Below, one piece after another: positions 1 to 6,653 of a stretch of DNA of 11,047 bases (the first letter of the stretch is position 1; the number at the start of each line of letters is the position of its first letter). Source of the DNA: Rhodothermia bacterium (GTDB lineage: Bacteria > Bacteroidota > Rhodothermia > Balneolales > Natronogracilivirgulaceae); the NCBI GenBank assembly GCA_007122185.1, contig SKUI01000043.1, forward strand, positions 1-11,047. The letters run 5' to 3'. A program made the translations under genes and the position numbers. The notes under the pieces are model-generated. The model was not told where the DNA came from and ran no database searches. It worked only from the letters and a program-made list of their open reading frames with translations.

Positions 1-192
1 CAGCTTTCAGACCGCTTGTCAGAAATAGAATCCCAAAAGGATCAACCCGTCATCATTTACTGTCGCAGCGGTGCCCGAAGTGCGGAAGCCTGCCGCATCC
101 TCATGTCCCGGGGATTCAAGGATGTCAAAAACCTCAAAGGAGGCATCCTGAAGTGGGCCGACGACATTGACCCCAGTCTCCCAAAGTACTGA
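1..192 (+). CDS. Rhodanese-domain protein, C-terminal fragment (probably a MoeB/ThiF-rhodanese fusion)
   Basis: The gene enters from the left edge in frame 1 and ends at the TGA at 190-192, so only the last 63 residues are visible. The rhodanese active-site loop Cys-Arg-Ser-Gly-Ala-Arg is at fragment residues 21-26, after the beta-strand PVIIY. The Cys is the residue that carries the persulfide in sulfurtransferases. The downstream Asn-Leu-Lys-Gly-Gly-Ile-Leu-x-Trp is the usual rhodanese end, and the last residues DIDPSLPKY closely resemble the tails of MoeB/ThiF-type adenylyltransferases fused to rhodanese, which activate a ubiquitin-like sulfur carrier for molybdopterin or thiamine synthesis. 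A stand-alone single-domain rhodanese is the alternative and cannot be excluded without the upstream sequence. The gene is convergent with rho, 150 nt away. The rhodanese call is firm; the fusion partner is inference. Confidence 0.85.
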   Translation, partial: QLSDRLSEIESQKDQPVIIYCRSGARSAEACRILMSRGFKDVKNLKGGILKWADDIDPSLPKY

Positions 193-211
193 CTCCGTAT
201 AAACCTGCTGC

Positions 212-249
212 TGACCGGTACAGAAGCGCGAATGACCGGGTACTGAAGC
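212..249. repeat. Two-copy imperfect direct repeat in the intergenic gap
   Basis: TGACCGGTACAGAAGC at 212-227 recurs as TGACCGGGTACTGAAGC at 233-249, with a period of 21 nt. The copies differ by one inserted G and one A/T change. The pair lies just past the rhodanese stop, in the gap between two convergent genes. No function can be read from it; a local duplication is the simplest explanation. A 7-nt inverted pair (206-212 with 247-253) brackets it, but the 34-nt loop and the absence of a T-run argue against a terminator. Confidence 0.5.
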
Positions 250-342
250 AGCAATGCCCCCGAAACAGCTGTTTTCAACACGTGGCGAATCACATCTGCT
301 GACAGCTTTTCGCAGGTGCTCATGGCTGATCATGGCAGCAAA

Positions 343-1584
343 TCAGACATAGGCGGCAATCTGGTTCAACAGCTCTTCGTTGCTGCTGGTCCGCTTCAAA
401 ACCTGAAGCAGGCTTGCCATGGATTCCTTGGGAGACTTTTTCAGCAGGTACCGGCGTACCATATTGCGTTCTTCCAGCGAGTCATCGATGAATTTATCCT
501 CGTTCCGGGTTCCTGATGCGGCGATATTGATCGCAGGAAAAATACGATCGTCGGCAATTTCGCGGTCAAGGACCAGCTCCATGTTCCCGGTTCCCTTGAA
601 TTCCTCGAAAATAAGATCGTCCATCCGGGAATTCGTTTCCACCAGACAGGTTGCAATGATGGTGAGCGAACCGCCATTTTCAATTTTGCGTGCCGATCCA
701 AAAATCTTTTTGGGTATGTCGAGCGCCCGGATATCAAGTCCGCCGGACATCGTACGTCCGCCCCCGGCCTGAGCGGCGTTATAGGCGCGGCTCAAGCGCG
801 TAATCGAGTCTATCAGCAACACGGCATCCTTGCCCATTTCGGCTTTTCTTTTTACATAGCCGAGGGCCAATTCTGAAATGCGTGTATGGCTTTTTGTGGA
901 TTTGTCATTGGAGGAGGCAAAAACACGACCTTTCGTGGTGCGGATGAAATCGGTCACCTCTTCCGGACGCTCATCAACGAGCAGCACGGCCAGTTCTATA
1001 TCCGGATGATAGTCGTCAACGGAACGGGCAATGTTTTTCAGCAACACGGTTTTACCCGTTCGCGGCGGTGCCACGATCAGTGCCCTCTGCCCTTTCCCGA
1101 CCGGTGCAATGAGATCGATGACGCGCAATTCAATCTCATCAGGGCTGCGTGAAAGCTTGATCTGTTCAACAGGCATGATCGGGGTTTGTAAATCAAAGCG
1201 GACAGCTTTGGCCCAAACCTCGTAGGGCTCGCCGTTGACCGAATGCACACTGACAAGCCGCTTGTTTCCTCTTTGATCCTGCTCAATCTCTCCCTCGACC
1301 AGCAATCCGGGCTTCAGATTGAAAAAGCGGACCATGTCCGGCACCGCAAAAGGGTCCTGGGGAGTTGCTGTGAACTCATGATCCAGCTTCCGTAAAAATC
1401 CGACGCCTTTTTCCGTAACCTCCATAATACCGGAGTACAGGCCTGCCGGTTTCACATGCTGGTTATCAAGAAAATTGGGCAGGCCGCTGCCACGCTGCTG
1501 GCTGCCGCTCTTCTTTCCTTTCGGGCGGCTTTTCTTACCCTTTTTTTTGCGGTTGCGTCCTTTTTTATCGTAGGAATTACTCAT
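343..1584 (-). CDS. rho: Transcription termination factor Rho, with a short basic N-terminal tail
   Basis: Encodes a 413-residue hexameric RNA-dependent ATPase that ends transcription by translocating along nascent RNA. Visible parts in order are a basic tail (about residues 1-31, 14 Lys/Arg), a cold-shock-like RNA-binding domain (about 48-118), and the RecA-like ATPase. The ATPase has Walker A APPRTGKT at 172-179 (Lys178), the DERPEEVT block at 204-211 with the catalytic Glu at 205, Walker B AVLLID ending at Asp259, the Q-loop segment near 269-282 (GGGRTMSGG), and the arginine finger in SGTR (Arg360). All key catalytic residues are present. The helical Rho_N domain that begins most Rho proteins is not recognisable. 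Several blocks (GGLDIRALDIPKKIFGSARK) differ from the proteobacterial form and recall, from memory, Rho proteins of Verrucomicrobia and related phyla. The ATG at 1584 is preceded by an A-rich leader without a clear Shine-Dalgarno. It is 168 nt from the upstream TPR gene, so it may have its own promoter. Confidence 0.96.
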   Translation of the reverse strand: MSNSYDKKGRNRKKKGKKSRPKGKKSGSQQRGSGLPNFLDNQHVKPAGLYSGIMEVTEKGVGFLRKLDHEFTATPQDPFAVPDMVRFFNLKPGLLVEGEIEQDQRGNKRLVSVHSVNGEPYEVWAKAVRFDLQTPIMPVEQIKLSRSPDEIELRVIDLIAPVGKGQRALIVAPPRTGKTVLLKNIARSVDDYHPDIELAVLLVDERPEEVTDFIRTTKGRVFASSNDKSTKSHTRISELALGYVKRKAEMGKDAVLLIDSITRLSRAYNAAQAGGGRTMSGGLDIRALDIPKKIFGSARKIENGGSLTIIATCLVETNSRMDDLIFEEFKGTGNMELVLDREIADDRIFPAINIAASGTRNEDKFIDDSLEERNMVRRYLLKKSPKESMASLLQVLKRTSSNEELLNQIAAYV

Positions 1585-1752
1585 TTTTTTATTGTTTTTT
1601 ATCTGATAACGGGGGCCAGACGCTCGGATACCCTGGGAGGCAGTCTGAAAACAAAGTCTTCCCCTTTGTCCTTGTCATACTGTGTTCAGGACGGATAATC
1701 TATCTCAAAAAGTAGTTATTCCCGGATGGACGTGTTGCTCAATCCGCTTGAT

Positions 1753-3057
1753 TCAGCGGATGGTCGTCTCTTCGGCAATCCAGGAGTAACAATCTCTGAG
1801 GGAACCGTCGATACGGATTCTTTCACCCGCATTCCAGTTTTGATAGAATTTTTCTTCTGCGGTTGGCGTAACCGGCTCGTAGATTCGGTACAGGCGATTG
1901 ACCGCGCCACTGACCCCGGAATTGCGTTGTATGGCCCTGTCAAGATAATCCAGCACCAGCCAGTAAACGGCCTTGTCAATACGAGTCATATCGGTTCCGG
2001 CGCAACGTGATACAGCCTCCGCGTAGATCTGCGCAATGGTGATTTGTGGTTCACCCCAGTTGGAATCTTCGCTTGCAGCGCGACGTGCAAAACGACGTGC
2101 TGACTGGAGATCCCTAAGGCTCAGATAGTTTTCGGCTATCCGCAATGAAGTGCGGGCCCTCACCGTACCCTGCTGTATTTCATGCACCTCGGACAAATAG
2201 CTAATAGCTTGACGATACTCGCCATTATTTTCCGCCTTGTCTGCCAGACGCGTGATGTTGGTTACGCTGGGTTCCACTTCATACATTCGTTCCGCCATTT
2301 TTCTGGCCTCGGATTGGTCACCGACCGCCTGGTACAGCTCGTAAAGTTCCTGCATCAATTCAATATTTCCAGGCTCTTCCTGCAAATCTTCTGACAACAA
2401 CTCGATTCGTTCACCCGGATCGGTAATAAGGTCATTCCTGGTCTGGGCAAAAAAGTCACGAGTGCTTTCATCAGCAAATGGTTCAGCCTCGTTAATGATC
2501 GCGAAGGCATTTTCACGGTCATTCTGCCGGGCATAGTTCTGAACAATAAGCTGCACATAATATCCGCCGCCCGACTCAGTTGCCCGTTTCGGATCCAGGC
2601 GGAACATTTCTTCGTAACTCTTGAGCGCCAGCTGGAAAGCATTCCGGATATAGTCCGAGTTGCTTTGATAGAACCTGCCGCGATTGAAATGCCAGCGGTA
2701 CTTGTCAATCTCTTCCTCGGTGAATAGCGCAAAGACCCTGTCAAACATATGCAAGGCCGAGTCAAGGTATGCCTCACGCAAGGCAGGATCTTCCTGCTGG
2801 GTGGACATATACTCATAAATGTCGATCATTCGACGGAAGTTGCGCTCGGCCGGATAGTTGCCCGGATACTCCTCCATCTCTTTCGGGTGCGCCTCTATCA
2901 GCCAGCGCCCGTAGATCAGTGCCTGCTCATACTGTTCGTTCCGGAAATCTTCGGAAAACAGAGACTGGATCTGAAGCGGTGTATAACCGAAGGGCTGGGC
3001 GCCTGCCGCACTGGTCATAACCAGCGCTGTAATCAGAATAAGAATAGATTTTACCAT
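1753..3057 (-). CDS. Secreted tetratricopeptide-repeat protein
   Basis: Encodes 434 residues starting with a Sec signal peptide: Lys3, a hydrophobic stretch to about residue 18, and an AGA|Q type cleavage site after residue 20, so it is predicted to be periplasmic or outer-membrane associated. The mature protein is almost all helical with degenerate TPR-like units. The clearest are about 230-263, 266-297 and 300-333, with paired helices carrying the small/aromatic pattern typical of TPR. The C-terminus has a distinct non-TPR block, a 'DKAVYWLVLDYLDRA' helix at about 361-375 and an end CYSWIAEETTIR. From memory, this block recurs in TPR proteins of Bacteroidota. Only two cysteines occur in the mature part (352 and 423), so a disulfide holding the end block to the TPR body is possible. 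It is the last gene of the cluster, 30 nt after the barrel gene. TPRs usually serve as protein-binding scaffolds; the partner and function are unknown. Confidence 0.8.
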   Translation of the reverse strand: MVKSILILITALVMTSAAGAQPFGYTPLQIQSLFSEDFRNEQYEQALIYGRWLIEAHPKEMEEYPGNYPAERNFRRMIDIYEYMSTQQEDPALREAYLDSALHMFDRVFALFTEEEIDKYRWHFNRGRFYQSNSDYIRNAFQLALKSYEEMFRLDPKRATESGGGYYVQLIVQNYARQNDRENAFAIINEAEPFADESTRDFFAQTRNDLITDPGERIELLSEDLQEEPGNIELMQELYELYQAVGDQSEARKMAERMYEVEPSVTNITRLADKAENNGEYRQAISYLSEVHEIQQGTVRARTSLRIAENYLSLRDLQSARRFARRAASEDSNWGEPQITIAQIYAEAVSRCAGTDMTRIDKAVYWLVLDYLDRAIQRNSGVSGAVNRLYRIYEPVTPTAEEKFYQNWNAGERIRIDGSLRDCYSWIAEETTIR

Positions 3058-3087
3058 GATGTTGAAAGTTTGTCTGTTGCTGTTTAT

Positions 3088-4383
3088 TTACTGCAGACGA
3101 CGTTGTATAAACATGAGTTCCGACAAGTTGAAAGAGAGAGTCAATCCAAAAACCCTTTCCGAAATCAGTCCGGCCGACTGCGTTCCCCGGAATCCATACT
3201 CGGCATTGATATCAATTGAGGAGTTGGTCCGGGAAGATGGAATGCTGATGCCCCCATGAATGGTAAAGGTTTCAATTTCCTTGTCATTGAGTTTAAGGTT
3301 GCCTGTATCATATGATACGCCCAACCTGTATATAAGGTTCGAAAGGAAGCCGGAGGCATCCCTGCGGGCAGCGATGAACTGTCCGCCAAGACCAAGCCTG
3401 ACACGGTCTTTCAGGAACGCTTCAGACTCCCCGCTGAAATTGGAATAATCGCTCCAGTTCTGATAGAGCACATCGCTGGTAATCTGAATAAATGGACTGG
3501 GATTGTAGGAAAATCCGGCACTCGCTTCCATCGGATAGACGACCTGACCGTCACCGTAATCTGACGGCGGACGAATGATCACATCATCGAAATCGATCCG
3601 TGATTCAAGTTTTCGCTCTGAAACGAGATTGACCGGCAGAGATACCATTGCCCCCAGAGTAATCCGGTCATTTTGCCGGAAAGCATTTCTTTGCTGGAAA
3701 TATATGCCAAAACGGTTTCCAAATCCATAGTGTGATGTGGTTTCCCGCAGATTCGAGGACCGGTAATCAACATTGTCAAAAAACACCGTCTGGTCCCGCC
3801 GGATGTTGCCGATCAGCAGCGATGGGGCATACCCGATTGAGAGACTGCTTGTGAGCCGGTAACCCACTCCAAGCTCCACTCTGTTGATCCCACCATTGCC
3901 CCTGTTTTCAACGACATAGTTCAGCTCCTCCCCGGTGTGATTCTCCTCCGGGGCAAGCTGATACGAATTCTGCATCGTAAAACGGGAGGAAGTCAGTGGT
4001 GAAAGTGACAGATTGATTCCAAGACGATCTCTCATTAGCGGCATCACCACCTGGAACGGACCGCTGTGAAACTGGGTGGACCGGTATTGTGTCTCTGGCG
4101 ATGTGGCATCAAAACTTGAAATCTCAAAGGCGCCACTGGCGTTGGTAAAAACCGCCCGGGACCATACTGCCGGATTGGATATGCCCGGGACCCTTGCGTC
4201 ATGAAGGGCAACACCATAGACACCCATACCCTTTGCATATGACGCCCGGAAGTCATTCGGACTGCCCAGTGCGAAATGCGAATAGGCAGAACCGCCTCTC
4301 CACACATCCTGGGCTTCAGCCGGTGAACAGATCCCGGTCAATAATATGACTAAGGCCGGTATGGATTTGGTAAATCGTCTCAT
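3088..4383 (-). CDS. FadL/OmpP1-like outer-membrane beta-barrel protein
   Basis: Encodes 431 residues. A signal peptide with Arg2-Arg3, a hydrophobic core and AEA|Q cleavage after residue 24 is clear; Cys19 is preceded by Ile, so this is not a lipobox. The mature N-terminus reads as in OmpP1/FadL-like proteins of Bacteroidota (SAYSHFALGSP, then a Gly-rich run GMGVYGVALHDAR, then SNPAVWSR). The rest is alternating polar/hydrophobic strands with aromatic ends, such as VELGVGYRLTSSLSIGYAP, RLGLGGQFIAARRDAS and LIYRLGVSYDTGNLKL, as expected of a beta-barrel. It ends with a last strand VFGLTLSFNLSELMF and RRLQ. FadL proteins move hydrophobic compounds, but the substrate here cannot be inferred. 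The stop of the DUF4270-like gene upstream is only 15 nt from this ATG, which supports co-transcription. Family-level placement is reasonable; the exact subfamily is not certain. Confidence 0.75.
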   Translation of the reverse strand: MRRFTKSIPALVILLTGICSPAEAQDVWRGGSAYSHFALGSPNDFRASYAKGMGVYGVALHDARVPGISNPAVWSRAVFTNASGAFEISSFDATSPETQYRSTQFHSGPFQVVMPLMRDRLGINLSLSPLTSSRFTMQNSYQLAPEENHTGEELNYVVENRGNGGINRVELGVGYRLTSSLSIGYAPSLLIGNIRRDQTVFFDNVDYRSSNLRETTSHYGFGNRFGIYFQQRNAFRQNDRITLGAMVSLPVNLVSERKLESRIDFDDVIIRPPSDYGDGQVVYPMEASAGFSYNPSPFIQITSDVLYQNWSDYSNFSGESEAFLKDRVRLGLGGQFIAARRDASGFLSNLIYRLGVSYDTGNLKLNDKEIETFTIHGGISIPSSRTNSSIDINAEYGFRGTQSAGLISERVFGLTLSFNLSELMFIQRRLQ

Positions 4384-4398
4384 AGTTTCGGTGTGGGC

Positions 4399-5622
4399 TT
4401 ACTCCTCTTTGGAAATGCTGGTAATTAACAATTTTGGCTGCCTTCGGGAGTCATCAGGACCGGACAATAAGGTCGGGATAAGCCGTCCGTCATTCCCACC
4501 TACAACCGCGTAAAGCCTGCGGTCGTCTCCACCGTTACGAAGCCGTTCATTGGCCAGGTTGGTCAGGTTAACACGGTAAGAACCGTCTTCGGCACGACGG
4601 GCAGCCTGGAAACGGGGATCAACGGCAATTGCAAAATTCAGCTGATCCGGAGCAAGATAATAGATCAGCATCGTCTCGGATCGGGGCCGCTCGAAATTGG
4701 CGGGAATGCCTGTCTTCATGCGCACCGTGTCTTCGTAAATAACGAGTTCCACCCTTGAAAAATTGGTGGTGCCAAGGAACTCCTCGGTAAAATCAATGTC
4801 CAGTTCAAGCATGCTGCCCCTGGTGTTGAATACCGGCTTGCTTGAGCCCGGGGCCGCTTCGTCCGGTCCTTCCTTTTCAAGGCTGATTGCCGAACTGCTT
4901 ATTTCCTTGCTGAGATCTCTCATGCCGTCACCCGATTCAACAAGCAGTCTCGCCCGGGAGACCTGTATTGAGAATATTTTTTGCGTACCCTCCGCAGGCA
5001 CGATGGCCAGCCCGGGCATATCTGCACGGTAGAGGGAGTCACGCAATGCTGAAGTCTGCCTGTTAAAAATTTCTCTGAATCTGCCGGTCCATTCCTCACT
5101 CAACCGAACCGTTACCGAATCGCGGTCGGAGATGGAAAACTGTCCTACCACTTTTCTGCTCATGTCCGGATTTTTCGCAAGGTCGGGGATAGAATCATAG
5201 CGCCAGGACGAGCTTCTCCATGGCCGGGCGATTTCCACTATTTCAAAATCACTGCGGGCCGTTTCCGCACCATAGCGGCTGCTGACATTCAGGCTGAGGC
5301 GTACGACGGCATTTTCACCTATGGAATCGGCCTCGGACTCTCTGCTGATTGATGGGCGCAAGAGTGCTGTCGCCGTAATATCACCGAATACGGGGTCTTC
5401 TATCCGACCGGTAGTGACAAATGCCCGGTTTCCACTGAAAGAGGGTGAGTTGACAACCGAAATATTGGAGATCAACAGCGAATCGGAATTCACTGTTACA
5501 TCGTCCGGAGACAGATCACCGCCAACTATCGGGGTATCGTCACAAGATGAGACAAGTCCAACTGCGAAAAGCAGTATCAGGGGAAGTGTCAGACGGTTCA
5601 AAATGCCGTCAAACGTATACAT
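4399..5622 (-). CDS. DUF4270-like lipoprotein
   Basis: Encodes 407 residues. The N-terminus has Arg10, a Leu-rich core and a lipobox V-S-S-C with the lipidated Cys at residue 27, giving a mature start CDDTPIVGGDL. Acidic residues directly after the Cys fit what is known of surface-export signals in Bacteroidota lipoproteins, so an outer-membrane and possibly surface location is inferred. The block TGRIEDPVFGDITATAL at about 71-87 matches the 'DPxFG...A' pattern I recall from DUF4270 proteins. The rest is a beta-rich sequence of the kind seen in Bacteroidota envelope proteins, with no catalytic motif that I can see. Placement agrees: in Flavobacteriia, DUF4270 genes commonly follow a short 'glycogen/starch synthase', exactly as here with an 18-nt gap. 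The family assignment rests on this motif and synteny rather than a profile search. Function is unknown. Confidence 0.7.
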   Translation of the reverse strand: MYTFDGILNRLTLPLILLFAVGLVSSCDDTPIVGGDLSPDDVTVNSDSLLISNISVVNSPSFSGNRAFVTTGRIEDPVFGDITATALLRPSISRESEADSIGENAVVRLSLNVSSRYGAETARSDFEIVEIARPWRSSSWRYDSIPDLAKNPDMSRKVVGQFSISDRDSVTVRLSEEWTGRFREIFNRQTSALRDSLYRADMPGLAIVPAEGTQKIFSIQVSRARLLVESGDGMRDLSKEISSSAISLEKEGPDEAAPGSSKPVFNTRGSMLELDIDFTEEFLGTTNFSRVELVIYEDTVRMKTGIPANFERPRSETMLIYYLAPDQLNFAIAVDPRFQAARRAEDGSYRVNLTNLANERLRNGGDDRRLYAVVGGNDGRLIPTLLSGPDDSRRQPKLLITSISKEE

Positions 5623-5640
5623 ATGGCTTAAAACCAGAGG

Positions 5641-6435
5641 TTATTCCGTAATTTTTTTGTAGTAATCGGCAAATTTGCTGGATACATCCTGAGGCGAGCC
5701 CTGAATCTTGTCCGGCGTTATGCCCAGTTTTTCAAACGTTTCATCCAGTTCTGAACCGAGTTCGTTACCGGTCACTACGTGGTCTGCGTGTGAGAGCCCC
5801 GCCCTCAGAAAGTCAACTTTGCCGTCAAACATCACCGAACTACGGTCAAAGTCTTCAGGAAGGGACATCAGATCCAGTATGCTTTCGTCGAAAATACCGT
5901 GGTTGGCAGCACTGTGCACATTGAAAACCACCTTGGTCTGCGAAAAATTGTCATCGTTCTTGTAAGCCGATTTGAGGAGCACCGGGATAAACCCGGCCGC
6001 CCAGTCGTGACAGTGAATGACGTCAGGCTTCCAACCAAGCTTTTTAACGGTTTCCAGAACTCCCTTATTATAAAATACAAGGCGTTGATCGTTGTCCGGG
6101 AAAAATTCCTCGGTCTGCGGATCGGTGAACAGTCCTTTTCTCTTGAAATAAGTATCGTTGTCCAGGAAATACACCTGAAGTTTTGCGTTGGGAATACTGG
6201 CCACTTTGATACGCATGCTTTCTACTTGTCCGCCAATCCTGACTTTTATGCCGGCAAGGCGGATCACTTCGTGCAAACGGTTTCTTCGGTCGTTTATGGA
6301 TCCGTATTTTGGCAGAAGCAAGCGGATTTCGAATCCTTTATCCTGAAGGGAAGCCGGCAAAAAACGAAGCAGGTCCGCCGTATGGGTCATGCGTGCGAAC
6401 GGTGATATTTCAGCAGCAGCGTAAAGAATTTTCAT
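5641..6435 (-). CDS. Short starch/glycogen-synthase-like protein (GT5 N-terminal domain only)
   Basis: Encodes 264 residues, against roughly 470-480 for a full GlgA. It covers only the N-terminal Rossmann domain of the GT-B fold (Glyco_transf_5): start KILYAAAEISPFA, LLLPKYGSINDRR at about 39-51, VYFLDNDTYFKRK at 88-100, and HCHDWAAGFIP at 141-151 with the GlgA-type His-Asp-Trp. The ADP-glucose-binding Lys-x-Gly-Gly-Leu of GlgA is replaced (residues 15-19 read Arg-Met-Thr-His-Thr), and the 'IHNxxYQG' region reads VHSAANHG. The C-terminal GT1 half, with the catalytic Arg/Lys and Glu-rich loop, is absent. The TAA is followed 18 nt later by an unrelated gene and no remnant is seen, so it is not a recent frameshift. 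The YGSINDRR, LHEVIRLAG and IDND-type blocks match, from memory, short proteins annotated as glycogen/starch synthase beside DUF4270 genes in Flavobacteriia. It probably lacks synthase activity by itself. It opens the envelope cluster. Confidence 0.85.
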   Translation of the reverse strand: MKILYAAAEISPFARMTHTADLLRFLPASLQDKGFEIRLLLPKYGSINDRRNRLHEVIRLAGIKVRIGGQVESMRIKVASIPNAKLQVYFLDNDTYFKRKGLFTDPQTEEFFPDNDQRLVFYNKGVLETVKKLGWKPDVIHCHDWAAGFIPVLLKSAYKNDDNFSQTKVVFNVHSAANHGIFDESILDLMSLPEDFDRSSVMFDGKVDFLRAGLSHADHVVTGNELGSELDETFEKLGITPDKIQGSPQDVSSKFADYYKKITE

Positions 6436-6487
6436 AATGGGTCAATTCACGTTTCCGGACTGTTGTTGTATTTCCGAAAGGGTCAGC

Positions 6488-6516
6488 GTATTAATCAGGG
6501 TCGAACGACCCGCAAA
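6488..6516 (-). promoter_or_regulatory. Dyad GGGTCG-nn-CGACCC with weak flanking promoter-like boxes
   Basis: A 6+6 bp inverted repeat with a 2-nt centre lies at 6498-6511, about 63 nt upstream of the GT5-like start codon. Read on the minus strand, TTTGCG (6516-6511) precedes it and TAATAC (6493-6488) follows it, giving 16 nt between TTGCGG and TAATAC. The dyad would therefore sit in a promoter spacer, where a repressor site would be expected. The -10-like box is poor, and the Bacteroidota-type TAnnTTTG is not present, so this is a candidate only. The rest of the 218-nt gap (6436-6653) shows nothing else firm. Confidence 0.2.
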
Positions 6517-6653
6517 CCCTCTGAAAAAGAGCGGTCATTTCAAATGAATACAGACACTTGGCTGCCTCCCATATCTGATTGCATCATATCTTGGAGGGCG
6601 ACCGCGACGGATAATCTGATAATATACGCAAATTTGGCCTGAACCGAAAACCA

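Noticed and set aside
263..274. Perfect 12-bp palindrome AAACAGCTGTTT
   Set aside because: It has no loop, and such short palindromes are common by chance; nothing places it in a promoter.
1651..1669. Hairpin ACAAAG-7 nt-CTTTGT between the TPR gene and rho as a terminator
   Set aside because: The stem is only 6 bp, poor in G+C, and is not followed by a proper T-run on the minus strand.
5899..6405. Open frame of 168 codons on the plus strand opposite the GT5-like gene
   Set aside because: The minus-strand frame carries the conserved GT5 motifs; the opposite frame has none.
5641..6435. The GT5-like gene as a frameshifted or truncated pseudogene of glgA
   Set aside because: No GT1-domain remnant occurs downstream in any frame, the next gene starts 18 nt later with its own lipoprotein signal, and the same short form is known next to DUF4270 genes.
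6566..6597. CCTCC...GGAGG inverted pair downstream of malQ as a terminator
   Set aside because: The stem is interrupted by an uneven internal loop and there is no T-run after it.
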